A stretch of 64,000 nt of DNA. Source: G963667855 sp963667855. Its GTDB lineage: Bacteria; Planctomycetota; Phycisphaerae; UBA1845. Below, piece after piece: positions 46,064-55,338 of the stretch (positions are counted from its first letter, which is position 1; every line of letters starts with the position of its first letter). The notes under the pieces are model-generated. The model did not search any database. It had not been told where the DNA came from and saw only the letters and a program-made list of their open reading frames with translations. A program made the translations under genes and the position numbers. The DNA lies in the NCBI GenBank assembly GCA_963667855.2, contig CAXXKI010000007.1, positions 4,586 to 68,585 of the forward strand. Direction: 5' to 3'.

Positions 46064-48919
46064 TTAAAACTGTAAACCGGTTATGCCAAGTATAATCGGT
46101 GAAACTGCGCCGTTTGCTGCTTTGAACGTCAACGAAGCTATAGGTTTTTCAGGATTAGGATTATCCCAGAGCAGAACTCTCAAGGTCGTCGGCTTACCGC
46201 CGGGACACATTCCCCGCCATACGGCCGGGGCGTCCGGCAATGCGGCATGATCGTCATAAGCGAGAATATTCCGCCCGTATACAACGTCTATATTCTTTGA
46301 TGATCCATCATCATAGGTGACTGTGTAGTGTCCCGAAACGGCTCCTTTTTTGGTTGGGAAATTCGTTGTGTGCAAAATAGCCAACCGGTCAGCTTTTTTA
46401 TTCAGGCTTACAATTACTTTTTCCGGCAGTTTAAGGTCGCCGGTCAGTTTACTCCTCAGGGCAATTGCCGACTTGCCGGCCGGGTCGCCAAGCTGAAACA
46501 GCAGACCTTTAAGGTTCTGCAATCCCCCCGGCGCCCCTGACAGGTCGAAGTCGTGCCCCATCTGGAACCACTCTTCTGGATTCGTTGCCGTGAGCGAATA
46601 GTTAAAGTGCTTGCCCAGGTCGGCCGTCCAGCCATGGTGATTTTCGGGCCTAAGGACGCTCATGCCCATCATGTCGAAGAAAGAGCTGTCAAACGGGTAG
46701 GTCAGCGGGTTCGGCGGATTATCCGCATTCCAGGCAACTTCAGCGGCCAGCACGTAAGCTGCGTACTGATGCAGTGAGGCTTTGAATCGCTCGGGGTCGA
46801 GAGAGTATCCCGCCCAGGTGGTCTGCAGGAAACCCCACGATTTATTGTTAGCGGCCGCTTTGGCGAAATTGGTTATGTTGCCCGGACGGTCCCATGTACA
46901 GGCTAAGGTCTCAAAGCCGTCGTCGCGGAACGCTTTAAGGTTCGTGAACTTATCCGGTTTCGCGTCTATGTAGTGCCAGTCGGCTATGACTACATCTTTG
47001 GGAATTTGCTTACGCGTTTCCCTGGCTTTTTCCAGGGAGGCCGCATGGCACGCGTCGGGACCCTCCTCCTTGGCCAGCAGGATGTCACCCCACATCATCA
47101 TCTGCACATTTCGCTCTTTAAACCATTCGTAATGCCGCATGGTATCCATCATGAACAGTTCTTCCGCGGTATACGGCTTGCTGGATTCGCGATACGGGAT
47201 TCGCCCTACATGGTGGAATTCATCATGCCCTATGTGGAAATACCTGGGCTTGAACAGTTCCAGGGCTTCCTCGTAGATTTCGTAGATAAATTCGTAAGTG
47301 CGGGGATTGGTTACGCAATACGTCCATTTCGCATCGGGGTCTTCAGCAAGATCGAGATTATGTCCCGTTTCGAAAATCCATTGCGAATGCCCCAAAGACA
47401 TTACCAGGGGAATAACTTCAATCCCCAGGTCGGCACATGTTTTCAGGATTTTGCGTACCTCATCCTTGGGCATGCCGTATTCCGGATGATGGACTTCCGG
47501 ATGCGATTCCCATTCGATGTATTCCGATTGAAGCACAATGTGGTTGAGTTTCAGGGCACCGATAACCCGGTGAAGGAGTTTTTCGTGCAAATCCACACCC
47601 TTCCCGCCTGTAAACAGGTGGATTCCCCGAAACGCCAGCGAAGGCCAGTCACGCACCTTTCCCGCTCGAACCAGGATCTGCCCGGACGGTGAAACACTCG
47701 TCAGTTGCTTGAGTGTCTGAACAGCGTAAAGGAAGCCGTGAGCCTCGGCGGCTTCAATCCGGATCTCATGGCTGGTTATATCGAGAACGTACCCGCCGAC
47801 AGGAAGGCCCCACTCTGTCTTGGCTTTTACCAAAGTAAGCATTGGCACGTTGGTGGACGCCTGGGCTGCAGGTTGTGAGAAGTTGTTCTCCAGAAATTCC
47901 TGGTAATTACGCAAAGCCAGTTTCGTTTCCGGTATACTTTCGCCACTTCTTGCCGCAGTCTTTGTGGAATTGTTGATCCACGCGGTTATATCGCAAGAAC
48001 CGTGGTAATACTCCGACTCCTTGGGGCGGGGAATTACGATCGGTTCGGCATATACGGGGAATGTTTGAGCTTCCCGATACGCGGTGATATTGGCTGTTTC
48101 CTCAATGGGCTGGGCAGGCGGTGTTTCTGTATTGAAGGAAGGCAGTTCAAAGATAATCTTGTATTTCAACGAATCACCCTTGGCGAATCTCGAACCGAGA
48201 TCACCGGCCCAGAAGAAGGGGTTGTCCGGAGTGGCCCAGCGGTTTTTTCGATAATCGTAACAATTGGTGTGGCGGTCGGTTTCAATCGTTAAGCGGATTA
48301 AACCAATACGCGATTGAAACTCGATTGTTTTAAATTCCTTCGCCAGGGTCGATGGTTCAATATCCGCATGTTTAGCTACCATGGGAACAATGCCGGTTTT
48401 CCTGGTGCCGTCCTTTAAATATGCAGTGTATGGCCGGCCGGTTATCAGCGTGGGATTGATGCTCGCCATCTGCCATTGGATTAAAGCCTCGCCTTCCTCC
48501 TTGAGAAACTCGCCGCTGAAATCTCTTTCGACTCGACCTGCTTGGGTTACGGTTATTGTTTCTGTAGCGATGAATGAATCGTTCTTCCCCTTGTGAGTCA
48601 TGTTCAGTTGTTCGCCGTCTTTGATTTTCCTAATGACCGCGGAGTCAACGGCGGCTTTGTCGGGACCGAGGTAATAGTGTGGAGACCAGGGGGGAGTGGT
48701 GACCACCATGTTACTGCTCTTGCTCACTTCCAACCCGTCGTATTCTATACTGACTCCGTGGCTCCACGGTCCGACGACAACTTTCACCTTGCCGGTCGTT
48801 ATCGTTTTGGGATTGGCGATGGCCAGTACCGGGATCAACATGGCGATTACGAGAGCTGGCAGGATTATACTTCCGTGGTAGTTAAGGGTCGGTTGAGATT
48901 TTGCGCACTTCTTCTTCAT
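46064..48919 (-). CDS. GH20 beta-N-acetylhexosaminidase, exported
   Basis: 951 residues. A signal peptide (residues about 20-38) is followed by a beta domain of about 250 residues not recognised, then the GH20 N-terminal domain (about 300-440) and the TIM barrel starting LAFRGIHLFTGGKG. The catalytic pair is D566-E567 in HIGHDEF; Asp orients the substrate acetamide and Glu is the acid, as in all GH20 enzymes. The C-terminal part (about 780-951) is beta-rich. It removes terminal N-acetylglucosamine or N-acetylgalactosamine from glycans. I use the ATG at 48919 (AAGG upstream, then basic residues and the signal sequence); the frame extends to 48955. It follows the epimerase gene. Confidence 0.9.
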   Translation of the reverse strand: MKKKCAKSQPTLNYHGSIILPALVIAMLIPVLAIANPKTITTGKVKVVVGPWSHGVSIEYDGLEVSKSSNMVVTTPPWSPHYYLGPDKAAVDSAVIRKIKDGEQLNMTHKGKNDSFIATETITVTQAGRVERDFSGEFLKEEGEALIQWQMASINPTLITGRPYTAYLKDGTRKTGIVPMVAKHADIEPSTLAKEFKTIEFQSRIGLIRLTIETDRHTNCYDYRKNRWATPDNPFFWAGDLGSRFAKGDSLKYKIIFELPSFNTETPPAQPIEETANITAYREAQTFPVYAEPIVIPRPKESEYYHGSCDITAWINNSTKTAARSGESIPETKLALRNYQEFLENNFSQPAAQASTNVPMLTLVKAKTEWGLPVGGYVLDITSHEIRIEAAEAHGFLYAVQTLKQLTSVSPSGQILVRAGKVRDWPSLAFRGIHLFTGGKGVDLHEKLLHRVIGALKLNHIVLQSEYIEWESHPEVHHPEYGMPKDEVRKILKTCADLGIEVIPLVMSLGHSQWIFETGHNLDLAEDPDAKWTYCVTNPRTYEFIYEIYEEALELFKPRYFHIGHDEFHHVGRIPYRESSKPYTAEELFMMDTMRHYEWFKERNVQMMMWGDILLAKEEGPDACHAASLEKARETRKQIPKDVVIADWHYIDAKPDKFTNLKAFRDDGFETLACTWDRPGNITNFAKAAANNKSWGFLQTTWAGYSLDPERFKASLHQYAAYVLAAEVAWNADNPPNPLTYPFDSSFFDMMGMSVLRPENHHGWTADLGKHFNYSLTATNPEEWFQMGHDFDLSGAPGGLQNLKGLLFQLGDPAGKSAIALRSKLTGDLKLPEKVIVSLNKKADRLAILHTTNFPTKKGAVSGHYTVTYDDGSSKNIDVVYGRNILAYDDHAALPDAPAVWRGMCPGGKPTTLRVLLWDNPNPEKPIASLTFKAANGAVSPIILGITGLQF

Positions 48920-48971
48920 TGAGTTTACCTTAATGATAGCACCTTCTATCGTCATTCGATTGCCGTATGAG

Positions 48972-50147
48972 TCAGTTACTCATCTCTTCCAAGAGTCGCA
49001 GGCATAGCAGCATGCAACGGGGGACGTGGAATGGTCCTTTCCACATGTTACCCTTCAATTTCGTCGATACGCTGCCGTCGCGGTGAAGATACCCGAACCA
49101 TTCTCCATGTGTTCGGTCGGGGAAATGGGAAAACGTCCATTGATGGACCAGTTCGTACATTTCAGAGTATTTCTTATCTCCGGTCAGATGGTAAGCCAGC
49201 AGTGCCGCATAGAGCGTTTCACTGTGAGGCCACCATAATTTCATATCGTGTTCGAGATATGGCGACGGCTTTCCTTTCACGTCGACGAAATAGAGCAGCC
49301 CGCCGTATTCCTTGTCCCAGCCTCTCTCGATCGACCAGTCGAGGATCTGCAGCGAACGCTCAATCAGCTCTCGGTCGTTTCTGCGCCGCCCGATTTCGGT
49401 GAGGAACCAGGCCGTCTCGATGGCGTGTCCCGGATTCATTACCCGTCCCTCTGGATTATCAATAACCTGGCCGTCGGGGCTGACCGTTTCCAGAACCGCT
49501 TTTTCCTTGGGTTTGGCAAAGCTATCGAAAAACTCAGTCACCGAGTCGGTTATTATTGTTTCGTATTTTCCGTCGCCGGTAAGCTTGAACAATTCATCCG
49601 CCAGATTCAATCGGCACATCAGAGGCGAAAGGCCCTTCGCTGGCCTGCTCACGGGATCTATCTTGTCGGGAAGCAATCCTGGTGTGGTTGTAAAGCGATT
49701 AAACCTGTCGAAGGTATCGATGGCCTGCTGTTTAATTACTTCATCTCCGGTGGCGGTGGCCAGGGCGGCAAAGGCCAGTACTGCAAATACCTCACTGAAC
49801 ACGTAACGACGCATCTGCAAGCCGGCACCTTCGCGGGTTACACTGAAATATAGTATGCCCTCGCTGTCATAACAGTGTTCCCGAAGGAATTTGTACCCGT
49901 GCTTTGCCAAATCAAGCCACTCTTGCTTTTGCTCCACCTGGTTGAAAAGCGAGGCGTAAAGCCAGGTAGTTCTGCCCATGAACCAGACTGGCTTATCGGT
50001 GGAGTAGATTGATCCATCCTGGTCCAGGCAAGTGAAGAAACCGCCGCACTCGCGGTCCACTCCGTATTTGCTCCAGAATGGAACGACGTTTTCAAGCAGT
50101 TCGGTTCGATAGAAATCTCTTAACTGAACAACACGGTTTGGATGCAC
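48972..50147 (-). CDS. N-acylglucosamine 2-epimerase (AGE) family protein
   Basis: 391 residues, the family size. The (alpha/alpha)6 barrel pattern is clear: WSKYGVDRECGGFFTCLD, PVWFMGRTTWLYASL, MNPGHAIETAWFL with the catalytic-type His, and KLWWPHSETLYA with the second His. AGE enzymes interconvert N-acetylglucosamine and N-acetylmannosamine; relatives act on mannose or cellobiose, so the exact sugar is open. GTG start with GGAGGT 5 bases before. It lies upstream of GH20 in the same operon, which favours N-acetylhexosamine as substrate. Confidence 0.9.
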   Translation of the reverse strand: MHPNRVVQLRDFYRTELLENVVPFWSKYGVDRECGGFFTCLDQDGSIYSTDKPVWFMGRTTWLYASLFNQVEQKQEWLDLAKHGYKFLREHCYDSEGILYFSVTREGAGLQMRRYVFSEVFAVLAFAALATATGDEVIKQQAIDTFDRFNRFTTTPGLLPDKIDPVSRPAKGLSPLMCRLNLADELFKLTGDGKYETIITDSVTEFFDSFAKPKEKAVLETVSPDGQVIDNPEGRVMNPGHAIETAWFLTEIGRRRNDRELIERSLQILDWSIERGWDKEYGGLLYFVDVKGKPSPYLEHDMKLWWPHSETLYAALLAYHLTGDKKYSEMYELVHQWTFSHFPDRTHGEWFGYLHRDGSVSTKLKGNMWKGPFHVPRCMLLCLRLLEEMSN

Positions 50148-50476
50148 CTAGCACCTCCGTAACCAACCGCCTAAAGCGATCGGGATATGTAATCGTTACC
50201 CCAGGAACGACCCGCGCGGTCGACTGAACTGGATGCATTATATCAACCGATTTGATGCCGTCACCTTCAAGCCGCTCCTGAAAGGGCGATGTGAAAAGAA
50301 AACTCAACTTTCCCAGTTCGGGGGGTTGCTTGAATCACTCTTGTGTACAATATTGGCACATTGTGGAGATAAGATGCTTGCATATGCGTTTTGTCTCTAC
50401 GTTGGGGAACATTTACCGTGGGCAGGTTTACGCCAAAGCTTGATTATTTATGCACGATTTTGGGGAGTCGTTTGCA
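50148..50476. other. Divergent intergenic region with a small inverted repeat
   Basis: This 329-base stretch between the AGE operon and the DUF4434 operon holds no gene. ACAAT-N8-ATTGT (50347-50364, including CAATATTG) is the only symmetrical element I see; no good -35/-10 pair is evident. Confidence 0.4.
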
Positions 50477-51391
50477 ATGCAGATAACCGGTACTTTTCTG
50501 GATGAGATTACGCACGATATTCCTTGTCAAAATTGGGGGCGAAAGGAGTGGGCGGCCGATTTCGAGGTGATGCGACAGCTCGGAATCGACACCGTCATAA
50601 TCATACGCGCGGGTTATCGCGAACGGGCTATTTTCGAGTCACGGGCGTTAAATAAGCACCGCCCAATGTTGCCGGTTAAAGAGGATCTCGCTCGCCTGTT
50701 TCTAGATCTCGCGGGCGCTAACGGGATGAACCTGTTCTGGGGAATTTACGATCCCGGTGATTGGGATAAGGATCCCCGTGTCGCCTGGGAGATAAACCAG
50801 GACTTCATGGTCGAGGTGCAGGAAAAATACGGCGATCACTCCGCTTTTGCCGGCTGGTATCTGTCGTTTGAACTGAACCGTAACGATCCGCGGCAGGTCG
50901 ACCTGGTTCAGAAATCGGCCCGCTACGCCAAGGATATATCTCCCGATCTGCCCACGTTGATTTCCCCGTATATTGCCGGCTGCAAGGCCCCGGAAGGAAT
51001 CGAGCGGATTTCCCGCGAGCAGCATGAGGATGAATGGAGATCTATTTTTACCAATCTGAAAGATTGTGTGGACATAGTCGCTTTTCAGGATGGACACGTG
51101 GGATTCCTTGAAGCTCCCGATTATCTGGCCACGAATTATAAGCTGGCCAAGGAAGCAGGTATGACCTGCTGGTCCAATGTGGAGTGCTTTGATCGTGATA
51201 TGCCGATCAAGTTTCCTCCCATCGATTGGCGGAAAATGGAATTCAAAATGGATGTCGCCCGCGATGCGGGAGTGGAGAAACTGCTCACATTCGAGTTCTC
51301 CCATTTTATGAGTCCAAATTCCATGTATCCCAGCGCTCATCATCTGTTTAACCGCTACTGCGAACGGTTTGGCTTGAGAGTTTCCCTGTAA
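50477..51391 (+). CDS. DUF4434-like TIM-barrel protein, putative glycoside hydrolase
   Basis: 304 residues beginning MQITGTFLDEITHDIPCQNW, the typical start of DUF4434 proteins, which are predicted TIM barrels related to glycosidases. WGIYDPGDW, AGWYLSFELNRN and DIVAFQDGHVG fall where strand-end catalytic residues are expected; the Glu in SFELN and Asp in FQDG are candidates. No signal peptide. Start at the ATG at 50477, with TGGGGAGT 8-10 bases before; the frame opens at 50450. It is followed 26 bases later by the esterase gene. Substrate unknown. Confidence 0.78.
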   Translation: MQITGTFLDEITHDIPCQNWGRKEWAADFEVMRQLGIDTVIIIRAGYRERAIFESRALNKHRPMLPVKEDLARLFLDLAGANGMNLFWGIYDPGDWDKDPRVAWEINQDFMVEVQEKYGDHSAFAGWYLSFELNRNDPRQVDLVQKSARYAKDISPDLPTLISPYIAGCKAPEGIERISREQHEDEWRSIFTNLKDCVDIVAFQDGHVGFLEAPDYLATNYKLAKEAGMTCWSNVECFDRDMPIKFPPIDWRKMEFKMDVARDAGVEKLLTFEFSHFMSPNSMYPSAHHLFNRYCERFGLRVSL

Positions 51392-51417
51392 ATGTGTTTA
51401 AAAACGGAGAATCGGTT

Positions 51418-52992
51418 GTGAAAGCCTGGCGATTGGTTAAATCAAAGGAAATGCTCTGGAGTTTTGTAACCGTGTTATACGCGAGCTCAGGCCAAACGGT
51501 TAATGCCCAATACGCCCAATCTTCCACGAAGAACCCGGCAATTGTACCCGTTCCGGTAAATGCCGAATGGTGGACCGAGAGAATGGAATCCACCAACTCC
51601 CGGGTAAGCAAGGGCGACGCGGATATTGTGTTCCTCGGTGATTCGATCACCCAGGGCTGGGAGGACTCCGGGCGACAAGTATGGGAAAAATGCTACGGTC
51701 ATCGCAAGGCGGTCAACCTGGGCTTCAGCGGTGATGAAACGCAGCATCTGTTGTGGCGATTGGATAATGGTAATATCGAAGGTATATCTCCGAAAGTTGC
51801 CGTGGTTTTGATCGGCACGAACAATTGTAACACTTTTAACATGTCGGCGGAATCGATCACCGCGGGGATTACCGCCGTCGTCGACAAACTGCGGAACAAG
51901 CTCCCCGAAACCAGGATCCTTCTGCTGGCAGTCTTCCCGCGTGGAGAAAAACCGAATCCGCTTCGTGAGAAGCTGACAGACGCAAGCCGAATGGTATCCG
52001 GCCTGGCCGACGGGAAGATGGTTCACTATCTGGATATTGGCGACCGCTTCCTGGATAAAAATAACTCCATTTCCCGGAAGATAATGCCCGATTATCTCCA
52101 TCTCTCGGAGAAGGGATACGAAATATGGGCAGAATCCATGGAGCCCTTACTCGCTCGTCTGCTGGAAGAAAGCACTGGAAAACAGGAGCTCACCGATGCA
52201 GGCCGGACACTCATGTGCCCCATGGAAAACGCTCCGTTTCCGCACGCCAGCCGCAAAAACGGCTTCAAGAGAGGAAATCTGGAATTTCCATACCAGGAGC
52301 ATTACTCCGATTCGACGGTAGGCATATTCATTCCTGACGGTTACCAGGATAACGGCCAGGTTAATATCCTGCTGTACCTGCATGGGCATTACAATAACGT
52401 GGCCAACGCTCTGGATGAGTTCAAACTCCGCGAGCAGCTTGTCAGGTCCGGCAAAAATCTGATATTGGTATTCCCCGAAGGGCCGCGCAATGCCGGAGAT
52501 TCCGGCTGCGGCAAGCTGGAGGAAAAAGACGGGCTGAAAAAACTCGTCGAAGAGGTTTTAACCTGTCTCCGGAAAAAGGGGCTGGTTAAAAGCGATCACC
52601 TGGGAACGGTCCTGCTGGTCGGGCATAGCGGAGCGTACAGAGGGCTTTCGTTCTGCGCCGAGCATGGCGGGCTGGAAAAAAACATCGGCGGTATCTGCCT
52701 CTTGGACGCCACCTACGACAGGTTGAAAGCGTTCGCCGATTGGATAGGGAATTCTCCTGATGGACGTTTTTTCAGTATTTATACTGAGCATCTGTCCGGC
52801 GAGAACGAAGAATTGATGGCTATGCTGACTCAAAAGAAGATCGATTTCGCGCGGCTTACCGACGCGGAAAAGGAAATGCCCGTCGATAAATGGGACCGGA
52901 TCACCTTTATGCGCACAACCAGGTTGAATCATAACCAGACCGTACAATGGCTCGAGCCCTGGCTGCGCTCGGTAAAGCTGACGAATCCGTAA
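51418..52992 (+). CDS. Two-domain exported esterase: SGNH hydrolase fused to alpha/beta hydrolase
   Basis: 525 residues. A signal peptide (about 1-31) precedes an SGNH/PAF-acetylhydrolase-like domain at about 45-255, with FLGDSITQGW (S76), GFSGDETQHLLWRL, LIGTNN and DYLHLS carrying the catalytic Asp and His. A second domain (about 300-520) is an alpha/beta hydrolase with ILLYLHGHYNN and LLVGHSGAYRG (S404). Both would cut ester groups such as acetyl or acyl decorations on glycans. Start at the GTG at 51418, with CGGAGA upstream; the frame opens at 51394. Part of the operon with DUF4434 and possibly the nucleotidyltransferase. Confidence 0.82.
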   Translation: MKAWRLVKSKEMLWSFVTVLYASSGQTVNAQYAQSSTKNPAIVPVPVNAEWWTERMESTNSRVSKGDADIVFLGDSITQGWEDSGRQVWEKCYGHRKAVNLGFSGDETQHLLWRLDNGNIEGISPKVAVVLIGTNNCNTFNMSAESITAGITAVVDKLRNKLPETRILLLAVFPRGEKPNPLREKLTDASRMVSGLADGKMVHYLDIGDRFLDKNNSISRKIMPDYLHLSEKGYEIWAESMEPLLARLLEESTGKQELTDAGRTLMCPMENAPFPHASRKNGFKRGNLEFPYQEHYSDSTVGIFIPDGYQDNGQVNILLYLHGHYNNVANALDEFKLREQLVRSGKNLILVFPEGPRNAGDSGCGKLEEKDGLKKLVEEVLTCLRKKGLVKSDHLGTVLLVGHSGAYRGLSFCAEHGGLEKNIGGICLLDATYDRLKAFADWIGNSPDGRFFSIYTEHLSGENEELMAMLTQKKIDFARLTDAEKEMPVDKWDRITFMRTTRLNHNQTVQWLEPWLRSVKLTNP

Positions 52993-53103
52993 ACACTGCT
53001 CTGTTACATCCGCAGGAAAAACGATAAGATGAATCCGGGCGGTTGTTGATCGGACCAGGCATAAGATGAAATTGTTTTAAGTAACGGAGCACGCGTAAAT
53101 AAA

Positions 53104-54033
53104 ATGCACGATCCAAAAGGTAAGGACCTGACCTTAGTAATACTGGCCGCAGGCATGGGGAGCCGTTACGGCGGTTTGAAGCAAATGGACCCCGTCGGAC
53201 CTCACGGTGCCACCATCATGGACTACTCTGTCTACGATGCTTTGCGTGCCGGTTTCAATAAAGTGGTGTTTGTTATTCGCCCGGACATTGAGGACGATTT
53301 CAAAAAGCAGATCGGTTCCAGGTATGCCGACAAAGTCGCCGTGGATTACGTTTTCCAGAGATTGGAAGACATCCCCTCGGGGGCAAAAGTTCTTACCAAC
53401 AGAGGAAAGCCCTGGGGGACGGGCCAGGCGAACCTTACCGCCGATGGAGCCGTAAACGAACCCTTTGCGGCTATTAACGCCGACGACTTCTACGGCAGCG
53501 AAGCGTTTAAGACGCTGGCCGACTACTTGCTGCAGAATCCAGAGGGCGATGCCCTGCGGTGTGCCATGGTAGGGTACACCTTGCGCAGTACCCTCTCCGA
53601 GTTTGGAAGCGTAGGCCGCGGCGTCTGTCAGTGCGATGATGATGGATACCTCAAGACAATCGTGGAGATGCAGAAAATCGAGAAAAACGGGAATGCCGCC
53701 CGTTCTTTCGAGACAGACGGCACTACCAGAGACCTCACCGGCGACGAAATCGTCTCCATGAACTTCTGGGGATTTACGCCGGGCATTTTTGAAAAACTCC
53801 GCTCGGAATTCGCCAGGTTCCTCGAAAAACACGGGTGCGTGGAAGGTTCTGAGTTCCATCTGCCGGCCGCTATCAATACCCTGATTCGCAAAGGCGAATT
53901 GAAGGTAAAGGTACTCGCCAGTACCGGCACATGGGTTGGCGTTACCTATCGCGAAGATAAACCGTACGTCGAAGCGGCTGTTCAAAAACTGGTTGCCGAC
54001 GGTATTTACCCTAAAAAGCTCTGGGCCTCTTAA
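53104..54033 (+). CDS. Nucleotidyltransferase (NTP-transferase, sugar-nucleotide type)
   Basis: 309 residues. The N-terminal LAAGMGSRYGGLKQ is the GxGxR...K nucleotide-binding signature of sugar-1-phosphate nucleotidyltransferases, followed by AINADDFYG for metal binding and EFHLPAAINTLI late in the protein. It would activate a sugar phosphate to an NDP-sugar in the cytoplasm. Which sugar is unknown; members close to this form are often found with amino-sugar metabolism genes, in keeping with AGE and GH20 nearby. It follows the esterase by 111 bases and ends at a strong terminator. A 307-codon minus-strand frame over the same bases is a shadow. Confidence 0.85.
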   Translation: MHDPKGKDLTLVILAAGMGSRYGGLKQMDPVGPHGATIMDYSVYDALRAGFNKVVFVIRPDIEDDFKKQIGSRYADKVAVDYVFQRLEDIPSGAKVLTNRGKPWGTGQANLTADGAVNEPFAAINADDFYGSEAFKTLADYLLQNPEGDALRCAMVGYTLRSTLSEFGSVGRGVCQCDDDGYLKTIVEMQKIEKNGNAARSFETDGTTRDLTGDEIVSMNFWGFTPGIFEKLRSEFARFLEKHGCVEGSEFHLPAAINTLIRKGELKVKVLASTGTWVGVTYREDKPYVEAAVQKLVADGIYPKKLWAS

Positions 54034-54070
54034 TCTCCATCGAGCCGTAGTTATCAATATCCGTCAAACT

Positions 54071-54104
54071 CAGGCCCTTTCCGAGAAGGGCCTGCGTTTT
54101 TTTT
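54071..54104 (+). terminator. Rho-independent terminator after the nucleotidyltransferase gene
   Basis: A stem CAGGCCCTT / AAGGGCCTG (54071-54079 with 54086-54094), a 6-base loop and eight T. Confidence 0.93.
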
Positions 54105-54170
54105 AATGGGCCGGTTCAAAATAGCTGGAACGATTGTTACAGAGCGCCGTGGCCTTAGATAGTCTGATAA

Positions 54171-54179
54171 TGGTATAAT
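54171..54179 (+). promoter_or_regulatory. Extended -10 promoter TGGTATAAT
   Basis: A TG-N-TATAAT box with no good -35. Transcription would start near 54186, giving a leader of almost 300 bases before the coiled-coil gene. The leader contains AAAGGAGA ... TCTCCTTT (about 54300-54330), a possible attenuator hairpin. No other gene is seen in 54105-54478. Confidence 0.55.
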
Positions 54180-54478
54180 GTCGTTGCTTGAGCGAAACGG
54201 GAATCGGACTTCTCGTTGAGTTTAGGCAACAAGCTGGTTCAAACGGACCTGCCGAAAACAAGCGTTATCCGGACAGAAAAGTTTGTAACCTTCTAGTGAT
54301 AAAGGAGATACGGTTTATTTCTCCTTTTCGTGTTTGCCACCTGTGAACGACCTTGCCTATCCTTCAGTACTTGCACGCCGTCCAGCTTTGGAGGGCAAAG
54401 GGGAGAGGAGGGCGGTTGCAGGCCTCCAGACATGAAGACCTGCCGCGTAAAGAAGCGGCCATTAGAGGGGTGGAAGAT

Positions 54479-54754
54479 ATGAACGAGAAGAGTTTCCAGA
54501 AGAAGCTGGCCGAACTGGTGTCTGAAATCGGAACACTGCCGGAACCGGAACGGGCCAAATTAGAGTCCCTGGCTAACGAAACCCAGGAGCGACATCGCAA
54601 ATTACGACAGACGGTCAACAATCTGCAGGAGAGTATCGATTTCCTGCGATTATCCATTAAGTATCTCCTTTTCGACCTGGAAGCTACGCGTCGTGAAAAC
54701 AAGCAACTGCGAAAGCTGGTCGAAGGCGACAACAATAAGGATTCCGATTCCTAA
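54479..54754 (+). CDS. Small coiled-coil protein of unknown function
   Basis: 91 residues, almost wholly helical and charged, with heptad-like spacing through LAELVSEIGTL, KLRQTVNNLQESIDFLRLSI and LEATRRENKQLRKLV. No signal peptide, so cytoplasmic. The sequence has the look of small conserved planctomycete proteins, but I cannot name a family. ATG at 54479 with AGGGGTGG upstream; the frame is open from 54353 without a better start. It stands alone behind a long leader with its own promoter. Confidence 0.7.
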   Translation: MNEKSFQKKLAELVSEIGTLPEPERAKLESLANETQERHRKLRQTVNNLQESIDFLRLSIKYLLFDLEATRRENKQLRKLVEGDNNKDSDS

Positions 54755-54931
54755 ACATAGGTTCCGTAAACGCGAACATATGCCACAATAAAACACGAAG
54801 GATCTGGAAAACAAATTCGAGTCCGTCTACCAGACGGACGGCGCAAAGTAGCCGCTGGTGGTGTAATCCGCCCGAGGCGGACCGAAGGCGGATGTAACCG
54901 GCGGAAAAGATTCGTTTTCACAAAAACAAGC

Positions 54932-54974
54932 CCCGCAGCCTTTGGTCCGCCTTGCGCGGACCAAAGGCTGCGGG
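54932..54974. repeat. Perfect 19-base-pair palindromic element
   Basis: CCCGCAGCCTTTGGTCCGC (54932-54950) pairs with its exact complement at 54956-54974 across a 5-base loop. Smaller GC palindromes (CGTC...GACG near 54824, CCGCC-CGAG-GCGG near 54869) lie just upstream. There is no T tract, so it is a palindromic repeat or very strong hairpin, not a standard terminator. I see no convincing gene in 54755-55338. Confidence 0.75.
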
Positions 54975-55167
54975 CCGATATAAGCATTCGCACATCGATC
55001 ACTTTTCGAAAATACACAATATCACGTTTTCACGCACGAATATGCCGCGTCAAAAACACCGTCACGCGAACCAAATCCCGCCTGGACTTGAGCAGGCGAT
55101 TCAATACTTGATCATCAAGTACCCCAAGCGAAAAACGCCCAAATCCAATGAAAACGGTTTAATCCAG

Positions 55168-55204
55168 CGGCGATTTCTTCCTCACGGAGGCAATCGCCGT
55201 TTTT
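55168..55204 (+). terminator. Terminator-like hairpin upstream of the lipoprotein gene
   Basis: Stem CGGCGATT / AATCGCCG (55168-55175 with 55192-55199), a 16-base loop and five T. It could end a transcript entering from the palindromic region. Confidence 0.5.
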
Positions 55205-55338
55205 CATTGCGCGCTATAAAACACGATTTCGCCTATTCACTAAGTTGACAAGCAATCCCCTCAGGGTGATTCTATGCCTGTTGGCGGATAGCAATATCCG
55301 TTGAAGTTCAAGGGGCGTTGAAGGAAGGAGGTGGCAAT

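Noticed and set aside
46973..47692. 239-codon plus-strand frame
   Set aside because: Antisense to the GH20 barrel with the HIGHDEF motif; a shadow of codon bias.
53134..54057. 307-codon open frame on the minus strand
   Set aside because: It lies fully antisense to the nucleotidyltransferase, whose nucleotide-binding motifs are clear. The antisense protein shows no recognisable fold.
54952..55248. 98-codon frame over the palindromic region
   Set aside because: Starts inside the palindrome and crosses a terminator-like hairpin; protein not recognised.
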